Assembly: GCA_016165875.1 (NCBI GenBank) | Contig: JABBOT010000015.1 | Location: 6,801,999 to 6,865,998 of the forward strand | Source: Acanthopleura granulata | Lineage: Eukaryota > Mollusca > Polyplacophora > Chitonida > Chitonidae | Direction of reading: 5' to 3' | DNA length: 64,000 nucleotides | Part shown: positions 33,400 to 45,342 of the stretch, in pieces | Numbering within the stretch: the first letter of the stretch is position 1 | Layout of the letters: the number at the start of each line of letters is the position of its first letter | Position numbers and translations under genes: made by a program | The notes under the pieces: generated by a model | What the model was told of the DNA's origin: nothing | Database searches by the model: none | Seen by the model: the letters and a program-made list of their open reading frames with translations, nothing else

Positions 33400-35745
33400 T
33401 GTCTGTGTCACTGCCTGTGTAATTCTGGAACTTTGCCAAGAACGTTTGCTTTTTTTAAAAATTTTATAACACTTTTTAATAATATTTCTCGGGCGTCGGC
33501 AAATGAAAGGAAGTTTAGCCAGAAAGTGGAATTGCAACGTGGTACATTGTCTGTTGAAATTATTACGGCAGAATATTTTCTCCGGTGTGAATGGAACTCC
33601 TTAAAAACACAGCAGGCCGTGTGAGAAGATAGTTGTGACGTCACGAGCAGGGATTGCGTGAGGGACGACCGAGCTCAGGGATTCCGGGATGGCACAGCAG
33701 CGTACAACCACCACGTACCCTGTAAATTGGGTATGCTGTCGAAGTGACGTGAACAGAATCAGTTGATGAAATTGTATTTTCCTGGCAATTTACATATGGA
33801 TCTGTTGATGGAGCTAATTGGAATTTAACGTTCTGGTAATAATGAATTATTACCTTGGTACATTAACTCAGCTATGCATCAATTTAATTTTCTGTGCACA
33901 GATTGTGAAATTTAGTTTGAAACGGCCGAGATCTGGTTGATTTGTAGATTTTTGACCAAACTACGGTTTATCTGACGATGTGAATGTTTATATTTCACCA
34001 GAATTTAATGACTTACAGCATTTATATCAGTGCAGCTTTTGTTTTGTTTATCCAGGTGCAGTCGACATTTACGTCGTTTACTCTTCTATACTTTAACAGT
34101 AACAATTTTAACAACTGAGATTAAGAATGTTAGTCATTGTGCTATACACGACCTTCAAAGGTTTGGGCCTCCACGTAATGCCCATTCCAGACAATTAAAA
34201 TTAGCGTTTTCTGAACGTACTTATTGCACTATATTTCACTTGGAAAGGCAGAAAATCGGAAAAAGGTGATTTCTGAACGCAATTGGTGTGATGAATGCAG
34301 TTATATTACCCCTGATCAAGTCCAACGCTGGCTTCCTCTCCGGCCTTACGTGAGAAGGTCTGTCAGCAACCTGCGGATGGTTTTGGGTTTTATAGGCTTG
34401 TGCCAACAGCTAATCCCCATTTTGGAGAGGTAAGATTAGTATGCTTTTGTTGGGAATTTGTGTGCAGACTCTGTGTTCAACGACGGAGGTACGTACATGG
34501 TTGCGCAGGTTGTGAGCCGCCTTGAAATGCCCATACCAGCCTCCAGTTCAGATTACAATAGTGGTTTCTGCTCATATTTGGTGTGCAGACGATAAAAAAG
34601 TACTCCTTAAGTGGAAAAATACCTGTGTTGGAAGGAAGAGTCAACTAATTGTGATAGTTTATGTTAACTGTTAAAGACGCGTTTCCGAAAGGCCTGCTGA
34701 CCATGTTTGAATAGAGGGAATGTTTGGATAGTAGCGGTATATAACCTGCATTATGCACTGATCTCTACTTTGTTACCCCCAGTTTTGGAGGCAAATATTG
34801 ATGAAAGTCTCTAACGGGAACATTACAGCCTGTATCTCAAAATGCCTTCACAGTTATTCTTGTCAGATTTTTCTTCTTTTTAATTATATGGTGGATTTTA
34901 TGGACCATATTGATAATTTGTGTCAACTCTGAAAAACATTTTAGATGGAGTATAATTTCAGAAACTCCTTAACTCATAAGTCAATCCCTAGAAGAGCATT
35001 ATAGAAATGTGTAACTGGACATTTCTTAGAGTAATATAGTTTTGTTTTTTTTCTTTGAAAAATGGTTGCTTAATTTACACTCGAAGAGAGGAAAACGATA
35101 TATTAGACGGCTGGCTTATTCTAGTGAAGGAATGAAGCTATGGTTTTAAATTTCTAACAATTTGTTGTGGTCATTGAAAAGCTGATTTCAAACGATTTCC
35201 GTGTTAATTGTGTGTGTACAAGGCAGTTGAAGTAAGCCTGCGGCGATGTATTAAAGTTGGATTACGTTCAGTGATATCAATTGCTATATCCCGTAGGAAC
35301 TTACGCTGCGCTCATTCTTTCATATATGAATAGTAAAAATTATTTCAACAAAACTTGATCAAAGTCAATGATAAGAGGGTTGGTGACTTAATAGCAAAAT
35401 CGACGAATTATGTACAAGTTTGCTCTTAACGTGACAAATTCAAATATATTCTTCATTGCAAAAACGACAAATTATGTACAGATTTGCGCTTGACATGAAA
35501 ACTCGAAATTATATAACAGGAAATTACTGGAAGAATATCGCATCCTCTAGCGTGTATACAGAATAATGTAGGAGTAACAAGGAATAAGTATGTGCAAGAC
35601 GCCAAGATTATTTTACTTCAGGGGGAAATAACTCTAGTGCCCAAAATTAAAATTGACTCTGTCCTTTTCAAATGACTCCGGTTAGATTCCACACCTATTG
35701 TTCCCTAGCGTTATAAGGGCATATAAGATATAAGAGTTTTCTTTT
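33400..35745. other. 3' flank of MFSD6-like A
   Basis: Presumed 3' UTR, then AT-rich DNA with one SINE fragment. No obvious AATAAA close to the stop was identified. Confidence 0.4.
34310..34392 (+). mobile_element. Short SINE body fragment
   Basis: 'ggcttcctctccggccttac' through 'cagcaacctgcggatggttt'; both ends are missing. Confidence 0.6.
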
Positions 35746-35749
35746 TAAA

Positions 35750-35945
35750 TTTTTTATTTAGTTATTTCATCGGTGTTTTACACGGTACTCAAAGATTATG
35801 TTGCTTCCACGACGGCGGCCATACAGTATTACATTGACAGAGAGAAATACAAAACCAACCGGAGAGGGCGCCATCGTACCCTGTACTTGAACTCACACTG
35901 ACCGCATTGGTGAGACGCAAACCACTAAGCCACACAGGCAATGGC
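35750..35945 (-). mobile_element. SINE fragment with internal loss
   Basis: 'atttagttatttcatcggtg', 'acggcggccatacagtatta', then 'ggagagggcgccatcgtacc' and head 'gaccgcattggtgagacgc'. Confidence 0.65.
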
Positions 35946-35996
35946 ATTTTTACAAAAATTGAAACCTAAAGGCGAATCGCCATGTAGTCGGACGGA

Positions 35997-36182
35997 TTAA
36001 ATCCCGGTTTCAAGGGGTGTGAATGCGAAAATCGTCACGGGTTCACCGTGGAATGTATAAAGTTTCTTCACTGGCACTATTAAGCCAATTACCAACCCAT
36101 TTCCAACGCATCCAACCAGGATTCCAAAACTTACAGTTATTATAGCTGTTTCACTTTCGTGCAGTTGCCCTGTGTTATCCAT
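35997..36182 (-). pseudogene. Possible GPCR first-helix fragment
   Basis: 61-codon ORF starting MDNTGQLHESETAIITVSFG. Residues 11-32 form one strong helix with CVGNGLVIGLIV, resembling class A GPCR helix 1 with its GN..V motif and short acidic N-terminus. The following residues (PVKKLYTFHGEPVTIF) do not continue into a recognisable loop 1 / helix 2, and the frame stops. A SINE lies immediately downstream. It is either a truncated receptor remnant, a first exon (no convincing donor seen) or chance hydrophobicity. Confidence 0.25.
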
Positions 36183-36399
36183 GTAGCTAGAGTGGCGTTA
36201 GTACTATACGCACAATCCATTAACAGCTGACCTTTTTCAAGTCTCTATCAGAATTATGAACTCAGATTCACCAATTATATATGTTTAGATATGTCAGATA
36301 CTTAAATGTCCACGAAAGAAAAATAATACTTGGTCATTGACTAATGTATTTCAGATGAAACGCGGTGAAAAAAAACGCAAGATCACTTTGGGTATTGAT

Positions 36400-36965
36400 A
36401 AATATAAAAGACTACAGCTTGGAGAAAAAGCCAGAGGAGCAATGAAAGTATGATAGTTAATTGGCAAATTGCCTCGCGTAAGCGGTGGAACACGACCTCG
36501 TATCAGTTTACATCTGTCAGCGTTTTATCCTAACCGCTCATGTGAATGGTTAAAAAGAAACAACATACACTCTCCCTAGCAACGTGGCTGAAGTTAATTA
36601 AGGCAAAAATTGCAGTAATGTTAATTGCAATTCATTCAATGTCGCTGTTCTAGAATAACATCCTGTGTTTTAATAATATTTCATTAACAATCACGTAAAA
36701 ACACTGGAAAAAGACCGGTCTTCGGGCGTACCTAGTCCAACAGCGAAATATTAAAGAAAAAACAATATTAAAAGACTGCAGCATATGTAGCAGAGCAGCG
36801 ACTACAGTGACAAGAGTTGGCAAATCGTCATATGTAAATGGTGAAATCCGATCTCTTGTCAGTTTAGCTCAGTTAGGCTTTTATTCTATCTGTTCTTGTA
36901 AATATTTCAAAAGTAAACAATCTACTCGGAACACGGTCCTTAGCACCATGGCTTCTGAAGGCCCG
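36400..36965 (+). repeat. Dispersed repeat X, two adjacent copies
   Basis: First copy at about 36408-36640 ('aaaagactacagcttggaga' ... 'tttatcctaaccgctcatgt'). Second at 36768-36965 ('aaaagactgcagcatatgta', 'gtcatatgtaaatggtgaaa', 'ttgtcagtttagctcagtta', 'agcaccatggcttctgaagg'). Confidence 0.6.
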
Positions 36966-37634
36966 AAATGGTGACAAGCACGGGGTCATAGCGTTGAGCT
37001 GGCGCGCTAATACACCTCGGCTGCGGAGGCCACCTGCCAAATTCTCTCTAGCCAGCTGAGAAGCGCAACAAATAATATCTCAGCCAGTGCAGACGTCTAA
37101 TAGCCAACCTGGTATGCCAGTCCACCAGACTAGTCCATAGTGTACAGCATTTGTGACAGTTCCAAAGCTGGACATGACGGTGAAGAGGCGCCTACAATGA
37201 ATCTCGTGAGTCAGTCCATGTGCACACAGGTGGTATATGTAGTGTCTGGGTTACTTGGTTAGCTTCTGTTGGGCATAACACTGAAAATACATCCTTGCAA
37301 TTATTGCATGTACACTTAAAGAAATAAGCACCATGCGGCTGTACTAACCAGGAATAAATATCCAGGTCTGTTAGTTCTTAAACAATGTCTCGCATGGTAG
37401 ATTAATAAATAATAGTAATTATTTTATAGTGGCGCGTTTAAAACTATAAGCTGTAGATTACCCGTGGACAAAGTCAATCAAAACTCCTAACCCTCAAAGT
37501 TCACAGCAAAAGAGTGCTTGAACGGGATACTCAGAAAAATACACGACAAAATTTTCCGGGACATAAAAAGTAAAACAATGAATAAAGAGTTCGAAACGGA
37601 GAGGAAATGAATGAATGAATGAATGATTATGGCT

Positions 37635-37765
37635 AATTTACGCCAGAGCGTGAGTTTTCCTCCGGGCTCTGTTCGGTTTCCTCTACCACAATGCTGGCCG
37701 CCGTCGTATAGGTGAAATATTCTTGAGTATGGCGCAAAACACCGATCAAATAAATACATAGTCTA
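37635..37765 (+). mobile_element. 3' half of a SINE next to an ATGA microsatellite
   Basis: 'ggctctgttcggtttcctct' to 'gaaatattcttgagtatggc' and 'gatcaaataaata'. It is preceded by (ATGA)5 at 37606-37628, possibly an antisense LINE tail. Confidence 0.7.
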
Positions 37766-37769
37766 GATT

Positions 37770-39350
37770 AACTTTCCACGTTTGCAGCTTTCAAAAGGTG
37801 ATTTAATGGAAGAACTTTAACCGCGTCATTGTGGCATTTTGAACACCCTATATGTGGGATGATTTTTTTGACAAAAAAGCCATAATCCCTAATAAAGTCC
37901 AGTCTTCTATATTTACCCTCAAATTATTGCCTTTCAGGAAATATCAGACGCGTTATTATATTGTTTATGAAATTTAAATGACTCTTCAATTTGAAAAACA
38001 TATTTTGCCTTTTAATTTATACAGCAACCACCAGGATGATTTTTAGGAACTTTTAAACGGTAACACTTACACAAAATAGGTAGAATAGTATAAAACACTA
38101 GCAAAAATTCGATTGGATTTGTGGTGATTGGATTTTATTTTTCGCCCAAACTCTCCCTTTAAGTTAAAATGACTGTGTACAAATTTCCTCGCCCACAATG
38201 ACATGTGTATATCCGTGCTACACAGTATAGTTGATATTTTATGCAAATCGGTACAGAAATTATGACATGTAAATTTTTGTCACAGTAACGTGTAAACAGT
38301 AAATGTTTAGTCGCTTTCTGGTCAGGTGTGGAGTTTTTACTTTCACTTTTCATTCTTGGTTAAATTTATACATATGCGTTGGGAAAATCGTGCTATACAG
38401 AGAGTAAGTAAAACTGAAAACAAAAAGAACGCAGCACGGAACCAATATGTGCATGAACATACTGATACAAAATCGTAGTCACGTACGCGCGGTCGACCCT
38501 GTATGTCCGAGACCGTCAGGTGGCTTACTGCAGAATTGATAGTGAAGATTGTTAAGTGCTGCATGCTAATTCCTCGCTTTTCATCGGTGGTTTTAAAGAA
38601 AAACGAAAATTGAACGACCGTATTGTAATCTTTGATTCGTGAATGTGCTGGTAATAAAGCGATAAACAAAACTCTTTCTTCTCCTGATGGGAGAAACAAA
38701 AGTTCAAATTCTTAAATTTCATTTTGTTTTTTGTTTCTGAAATGCTGTAAATAAAGAAATGGAAATTAAATTAATTCCAGACAACATATATGTTCATTTA
38801 AGTCAAGTATTTCAATTAGATGAAGACAAGCAAAACCGAGATCGTTGGATTGTTGTACGTGATAAAGTAGGTTAAAATGAAGATTTTATGTCTTGTAATT
38901 AAGGGCACATAGACGCATAAAGTAATTCAATTTGTATAAAGAAACAGAAAAAAAGTTAATCTCCCATAGTTACACCTGAACCGGAACCATGCATCGCCAT
39001 CGTCGGTGGAAAAACTACATGTTTTTCGTATTGTGATTATTGTTAAGTCTATATAATTTGGTGTTGTTAAGCAGAAGATCGTCAGTATACCAGCAGGTAA
39101 GTCATACTGCCTGCTTGTCTCATATTTATATTCCTTTGAGTCTTACACATTACCTCTCACCATTGTCTGCGTCTCCTTATTATCTCAAACAGAGTGACTA
39201 GAATCAAAAGAAATCTTTTGAACTTTGCAAGTATTTAAAACGTTTATAAAAAGTCTATAATTATGACACCGTGTTTCAGAATATCTTAATATGAAAGAGT
39301 ATCAATGACTTATATATAAGGCTAGGAATATGTTGGCTTAACATGTCTGA
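37770..39350. other. Intergenic, no feature supported
   Basis: AT-rich. The ORF at 38699-38343 (minus) has one hydrophobic stretch but no family signature and no splice support. Confidence 0.4.
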
Positions 39351-39357
39351 ACGCATT

Positions 39358-39878
39358 TAATTAACAATAAAAACAGTTGTCGTATATACACACACTGAAA
39401 ATACACATAGGATCACAAGGACTAAAGCAGCAAGGAATTTTGATGGTGTAAACTGAGTATGAGACCCCATGTGGTGAGATAGGCATGTGGAAACAAAATC
39501 AAAATTACAACAATTAATCCCACTTAGTAAGAATAGAGAAAGAAAGGTTGCGTGGTATGATATATATGACGGTTTCACACTGGGATCAGTGTACAGAATA
39601 ATGTAAGGCATCTGAAGATATATTATTTCGCCTGCAATGATCCTACTGTGAAACCTGTACATATACCATACCATGTGACCCTTCTTTCTCTATTCTTACT
39701 CAGACCGATTAATTGCTGTGATTTTATTTTCTCTTGTTTCTCTATACATATCACACCACAGGGGGGTCTTACACCCTATACCATCCCAATTCCTTGCTCC
39801 TTTGTCCTAATAATCTTATGTATATTTTCAACATGTGCATACATTACAACTGTTTTTATTGCTAAGTTATATGTGTGT
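39358..39878. repeat. Large foldback element, arms ~220 bp
   Basis: Left arm about 39358-39595, right arm about 39650-39878, about 55-bp spacer. The reverse complement of the left arm ('ctttctttctctattcttac', 'ttccttgctgctttagtcct', 'caactgtttttattgttaat') matches the right arm ('cttctttctctattcttact', 'ttccttgctcctttgtccta', 'caactgtttttattgctaag'). Each arm has an outward-to-inward ORF with similar hydrophobic peptides (FLSLFLLSGINCC and LLSLFLLRPINCC). Confidence 0.85.
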
Positions 39879-40274
39879 TTAGACGTGTTAAGGCAACATA
39901 TTCCTTGCCATATATATACCGTTGCTACTCTTTCATATTACTCCTGATGATGGCAAAATAAATTGTTCAAACATTGAGTCAAACTGAAGATTACGTTTTT
40001 CGGAGTTACAATACTTGTGTATTAGTCTTCAGAATACTATAGATTAATCAGGAACGCAGTCTTGTTACATATATCTCTAAAATCTTAATGTGTTGTTTCG
40101 TAAAAGTGTTTGGCTGGAACCTGTTTTTACATATCTTGAGTCGAGTTTAAAGAACAAAAATCCTCTAGGACGGGTAGTGGTCATAACTAGCTATCTTCAA
40201 TTAATAAAGTTATTAAGTCTATTATAATGAGCCAAGAGTCAATGCTTTTTCTTTTCAATCATCATAGCAGATTT

Positions 40275-40553
40275 TTTTTATTTACTTATTTATTTATTTG
40301 ATTGGCGTTTTACGCCGTACTCAAGAATATTTAACTTATACGACGACGGCCAGCATTATTGTGAGAGGAAACCGGGTAGAGCCCGGGAGAAACCAACGAC
40401 CATCCGCAGGTTCCTGGCAAACCTTCCCACGTACGGTCGGAGAGGAAGCCAACATGAGTTGGACTGGAACTCACAGCGACCGCGCTGGTGGGAGGCTTCT
40501 AGATTATTGCGCTGCGCTAGTGCGCTAACCGACTGAGCACCGGAGGCCCCTCA
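40275..40553 (-). mobile_element. tRNA-derived SINE, full length
   Basis: Complete copy: TTTATTTATTTATTTGATTGG tail, 'ttacgccgtactcaagaata', full body, and head ending 'accgactgagcaccggaggc'. 'agcaga' is found at both flanks (about 40266 and 40555), a possible target-site duplication. Confidence 0.88.
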
Positions 40554-40919
40554 AAGCAGAATTGAGTAGCATGCAGTAAGCGAACTGATGCAAAGAAGAA
40601 GAAGTTAAATGTTCATTTCATTAACATTTAATTAAACAAGCACGCGGGTAATGGAAGTCTGACAATATCAGTCGTCAAATATAAGCGTAATTGCGATTTT
40701 ACTCGCATTGATTTTGTAAGGGATTTATCGTGAAGTAAAAAGACATCAGCTATTCAGACAAAACTGGCATGCGCGAATCTTATTAAATTACTGTTCACAG
40801 CTTAACTTGGCAATTCTCTCTTTTTCATTTGATATATGACCTTCCCTCTCAAGAACAAGTTACTTGCAGAAAAAAAAGCCCTGAAGCAAAGGGCATTCTT
40901 CGATATATAACAACTGCCT

Positions 40920-41345
40920 CTTTCAAATGACAGTCTTCCTGGTGATACACATAAGTAACAACTTAGTTGTCGAAACCGATATTCATATACCAGCCGTCAA
41001 CCAGAATGGGCACTCCGGCTTAATAATTGCAAGACCAGTTTCCAGAAACGACAAATAACACAAACCACCAAAGAAATAAGAAAGTATTTAAAATATAAAA
41101 AAAGGACGGATTCATGCAAAGACAAGCGTTGAATAGTTTTCAATTGAAAAAATATGCAATGAATGTTTCAGGGGGATGAATAAAATCAGTATCCAAATCG
41201 TGTACCATTTTAGCAAATAGAATGTCGTTAATCAAGGATGTATCTCATTTGCTCTTTGATTACAACTGTTCATATATCCAACGTGGCGATAACTCTCAAC
41301 AAGATGAACGTACATCCTCTAGCCGCGGGTTAAGCGAAATTAGAG
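40920..41345 (+). repeat. Dispersed repeat X, internal segment
   Basis: 'gtcgaaaccgatattcatat', 'gaccagtttccagaaacgac', 'gatgaataaaatcagtatcc' and 'acaactgttcatatatccaa' align with 46918-47225 over about 300 bp. It ends with 'ccgcgggttaagcgaaatta', also at 53026 and (part) 27290. Confidence 0.7.
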
Positions 41346-41999
41346 ATAATTATGTAACAGCGAGTCTCAGAGATTCTTAACACTCAGTCCATGTTTACCA
41401 ATAAAAGAGGCGTACACATTTAAGAAGCTAAGAATGAAGGCGATTGATGGAACATTCTTGACACACAACTCCCTCTTCCCCATAGAACACTACACTTATA
41501 TCTAAAGCTGAACTCAAGAAAGACCCACCATTGTGATGCTACAGCAAAGCAGAAATTCCCTCTTTCCTTAAGAACATTATGATTTCTTTCCAGGAAGCAA
41601 ATCGACTGAAAAATTACCGTTGTGCAATGGTAGCCTCTGTGGGGTTGGAGATACGTAAAAACGTCTTTCTTCCCTGTAAAAGGTTACTCGTTATTTTTAG
41701 GGTATAGATCAACTTAAGAAAATCGTTGTGGAAATCGCAGCCATTGTGATTTTACATATAAGCAACGATTGTGACAAGCAAAGGATCTCGACTGTGATCT
41801 TTTAATTTGGGGTTAACCGTAGATTACAGCAGCGGAGTAATCCAGGTAAAACATCGGTATTTAAAAACACCCGAGCGAGGAGAAACTCCACGCTACGAAA
41901 CTCCGTGCAAAATGAACCAATACATGCATGAACCTTTTGTATTCTGCAGCCTTTACGAAAAATAAATCCAAGATAATTGCAGGAAGGTGTGATAAAGTT

Positions 42000-42122
42000 T
42001 GTTTGGAAGGTACGATGATATCCGACTGGAAAAGTGTATGTTTGGAAGGTACGATGGTATCCTCCTGGAAAAGTGTTTGTTTGGAAGATACGATGGTATC
42101 CAACTGGAAAAATGTTTGTGAC
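42000..42122 (+). repeat. 39-bp tandem repeat, three copies
   Basis: 'gtttggaaggtacgatgata' + 'tccgactggaaaagtgtat' starts at 42001, 42040 and 42079. The period is a multiple of three, so both strands give repetitive ORFs (CLEGTMxSxWKSV on plus). Confidence 0.88.
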
Positions 42123-42149
42123 TTAAGCACACATGCGTGTTTGACAATT

Positions 42150-43500
42150 TGACCTAATAAGCTGTGTGGTTGATCACAGGACATGGCCATCCGTGGTTGA
42201 CCTTTGCAAACCTAATCTTGTGATTATTGCGCAGAACGCCCATTTTGGTATACGATTGTCGGCTTCCACGCCTAGGCTTATGCAAATTGATTGAAAGTGT
42301 AGATTCAAGACACGATGCCACGGAATGGTCAACCGCTGCTCATTGCGCTCATTGACACAGGTTTAAAAAAAATATGACAGCATGTGTCAACTGAGCGTAT
42401 TTTCTACTTCCGCTAAGATGTACTTGAGAATGGTGAGGTAACGCTAAATAGCGATTATGGCAAAATATGCGAAAATATTTCAGCTTTCAGAATGAAGGTG
42501 CTTGATGTGTGTTCAGGAATAATCTAACGTGCATGCAGCGGGATTGAACGAGAGGGTTGCTCCCTGCAAGTATTATACCGACATCGGGTCCACATAGCTC
42601 TTAGACTACCGGTGGCCAGCGGTCCAGTATCGGTAAATATAAGCCAGCCTTAGACTAGGCTACCATGTGACCTGTCAAAAATGTCAGGCAACCGGTTCTG
42701 ACTACGTTTACCATAACATGGACGTGTGAAAAAAAGTTTCACAAAAAGGTTGCTTATAATAGACGAACATGGAGAAGATTCAGGAGTTTTGTGACCTTCA
42801 CAAGTCTCTGAAGGAAAGAGGTGCGTTATGTGATAGGTATATTGATGCCAACAGTAGTTGTCTAACATTTTCGACAGGTCACATGATACAGTAGGACTGT
42901 ATTTACCTTTAACGACAGAAGAGTTCGAACTCCCCTGTTCCCTCTTTCCCTTTTGTTTCTGAGGAAGAGTTGAGCTCAAGAGTGACCCGGTTGCAAATGG
43001 CAGTCATTGTAAGATTGCACGTACGCAGGAATTCCCTCTTTCCTTTACTTGTAAAAACAATACATTTTATGTTTAGAATGACGTCATTTCCATATATAAA
43101 ACCTTTTGTAAATGGAAGCCATTGAAAATCAAGCAACTTCGTCAAAAGTCGGCCTCTTTACATTCACTTAGCGTTATACAGACGACCTTATGGCGATACA
43201 CATTCCTTATATACACAAAACAGCGAAGGAACTATATATCAGTTCACTGGAATTAAAGGAGATTATACTGATTGCCATCTTATCTGGATTGAAATATTTA
43301 TACAAAAAAGAGATAAGGGCTTCCTCTCGCGTCGATTGAACAAAGGAGATGAATTTAACTTCGAATTGTTAGCTATCCACAGGAAACTGGATGTGAACAC
43401 AATTAAATATTTTATTAACTGCTTTTATGCTCATCAGATCAGAATAGGCTTCTGTCGCATCTAGTTCTTTCATCAACAAGATCCGGTATTATTCAAGTTA
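42150..43500. other. Intergenic, no gene supported
   Basis: Short shared words with 41480-41650 ('gaattccctctttcctt') suggest another old dispersed repeat. The ORFs here lack protein-like features. Confidence 0.35.
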
Positions 43501-43520
43501 CGTCAATGTAGTGCGAGGAA

Positions 43521-43628
43521 GCCAATGGTTGTAGGCCGAGATCGAGATGATAAACTGTTTTGTATTTTGCAGTAAAGGGCACACTGGGTGCGGGTTCAAA
43601 CCCCGCGTTGGCTAGGAAACTTTTTTTT
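43521..43628 (+). other. tRNA-like pseudogene or Pol III unit
   Basis: A perfect T-arm GCGGG-TTCAAAC-CCCGC (43590-43607, B box GGTTCAAACCC) is followed by GTTGGCT, which can pair with AGCCAAT at 43522-43528 as an acceptor stem. A T8 Pol III terminator follows at about 43621. The intervening ~60 nt has an A-box-like 'taggccgagatcg' but no clean anticodon arm. Probably a decayed tRNA or tRNA-derived SINE rather than a working tRNA gene. Confidence 0.35.
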
Positions 43629-43745
43629 ATTCCCGGGCTTTCATCATTCGTGGGGACTTTTATGAAAATTAACAGTCCTTAACGCCCTTGTGGCCGTTGG
43701 CAAAGTCGTTTGTTGAAGACCATTTTTGCCCCTCCGATACGGCGC

Positions 43746-43994
43746 GCATATCTGTACGTCACACATATTTCGCTTGTGCATATCTATACCTCACACCTAT
43801 TTCGTTAGTGCGTGTCTGTACGTCCTACATATTCTCTTGTGCATGTCTGTACGTCACACATATTTCGCTAGTGCGTATTTATACCTCATACCCATTTCGT
43901 CAGTGCATATCTGTACGTTACACATATTTCGCTTGTGCATATCTATACCTCACATCTATTTCGTTAGTGCGTATCTGTACGTCATACATATTTA
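43746..43994 (+). repeat. 32-bp minisatellite, about 8 copies
   Basis: Units of 'tatctgtacgtcacacatat' + 'ttcgcttgtgca' start at 43746, 43778, 43810 and so on. Two variants (ctgtacgtca and ctatacctca) are mixed; units 1-2 recur as units 6-7, showing past duplication of multi-unit blocks. Because 32 is not a multiple of three, the repetitive ORFs are artefacts. Confidence 0.9.
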
Positions 43995-45002
43995 GTCAGT
44001 AACTTGCCAAAGTGAATTTCAGCCTCCACGGTTTTCTTTATCTATAAAGCTGGTCGATGTCGTATTGGTGAAAAGTACTTTAAAATGACATTATAAAAAG
44101 AATCAAATAAGTTAAACATAATACATTTTCTAGTTAATTATTTGAAATGATCTAATTACTAGGAATCCATCCAGTAATTACTCGAAACCGGAAGATCAAC
44201 TTTCACAAGGAGCGATAAAGGTGGCGGAAAATCGGTGCAGTTTCCACTAAGGGAACAGTATGAAAGCAGGTATTTCAGAAATAATAAAGGAATAAACCAA
44301 CGTTTGCGGTGTAAAAAATCCAGCTGTATTTGTATGCCGAGTCTCTAACAGAATACGGAGTCTCTGACAGGTGATATGACAGTGTTAACATTTCCGTAGG
44401 ATTTACACCGCGCTCGTGTCAGGGGTGGCGACCTGAGATACCTACATCACATATTTACGCCACCCGGTTGAATAAGTAAGGCACCACAAATGGTCAATCA
44501 CATGCTTGACAAAACTAAATAGGTTTTTTTCTCTTAATCGTTTTTAAACTGTGTAATTCAAAAGTAGAGCAATTGAACGATTATAGTACCTGTCAATCCA
44601 GACTGCAAAGCTATAACATAAGTCATTCAGTGTTTCCTGGCAATTTTATTTCTAACTAAACTGATACGGATGGATGATTATATTAAATGAGATGTGGCAA
44701 ATTTGTTTGTCATCTGAACTCACTAAAGTTCAAAGGATTACAGGAAGAAGTAGCGTCCATACTTTTTTTTTAAATAAATATAATTTGGAATTACATTTGG
44801 GGCGTTGCACATATTGCATAGTAGGCGCTGTTGTCTTGTTGTTGGAATGAAGGCGTCGTCAGTTTCACTGTTATTCTTACTAAGCACACTTCTGCCCTGT
44901 CACAGGAATCAGAGGCTTTGATTAAGGTTTCCCACAGGCACTTTATGATCTATCGCTACACGACATCTAACTGCCTATTATCTGTCAATGATAATTCCAT
45001 CT

Positions 45003-45062
45003 TCAAGGGCCTCCGAGTTAGCGTGCTAGTGCAGCGCAATGATCCAGGAGCCTGTCACCAAT
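45003..45062 (+). mobile_element. SINE head fragment
   Basis: 'gggcctccgagttagcgtgc' with 'gtgcagcgcaatgatccagg', directly followed by a partial 3' end. It faces the full SINE at 45090-45340. Confidence 0.6.
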
Positions 45063-45089
45063 AATGCTGATCGCCGTAGTATAAACGAA

Positions 45090-45342
45090 ATACTTATTTA
45101 CTTATTTGATTGGTGTGTTGCGCCGCGCTCAAGAATGTTTCACTTGTACGACGGTGGCCAGAATTATGGTGAGAGAAAACCGGACACACACCGGAGGAAA
45201 ACCCACTGACATCCGCAGGTTGCTGGCGTATGGCCGGGCAAGTCACCAGGCTGAGCTGGACTAGAACTCAAACCGACCACACCGGAGAGAGGTTCCTGGG
45301 TCAGCGCTGATGAGCTAAGGCCCCCAGCTACGGAGGCCCATA
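45090..45342 (-). mobile_element. tRNA-derived SINE, near full length
   Basis: 'cttatttgattggtgtgttg', 'ctcaagaatgtttcacttgt', 'aacccactgacatccgcagg', and head to 'cccccagctacggaggccc'. Confidence 0.82.

Noticed and set aside
32998..33624. 208-codon plus-strand ORF overlapping MFSD6-like A exon 5
   Set aside because: It is an out-of-frame shadow; the true frame (33126-33397) matches copy B residue by residue and has a proper acceptor.
39357..39947. A pair of divergent membrane-protein genes
   Set aside because: The similarity of the two ORFs is explained by the inverted-repeat arms; no start, splice or family support for genes.
41861..42190. 109-codon repetitive minus-strand ORF
   Set aside because: It comes from the 39-bp tandem repeat; no splice, start or family evidence.
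43688..44002. Cys/Tyr-rich repetitive ORFs
   Set aside because: They are by-products of a 32-bp minisatellite whose period is not a multiple of three.
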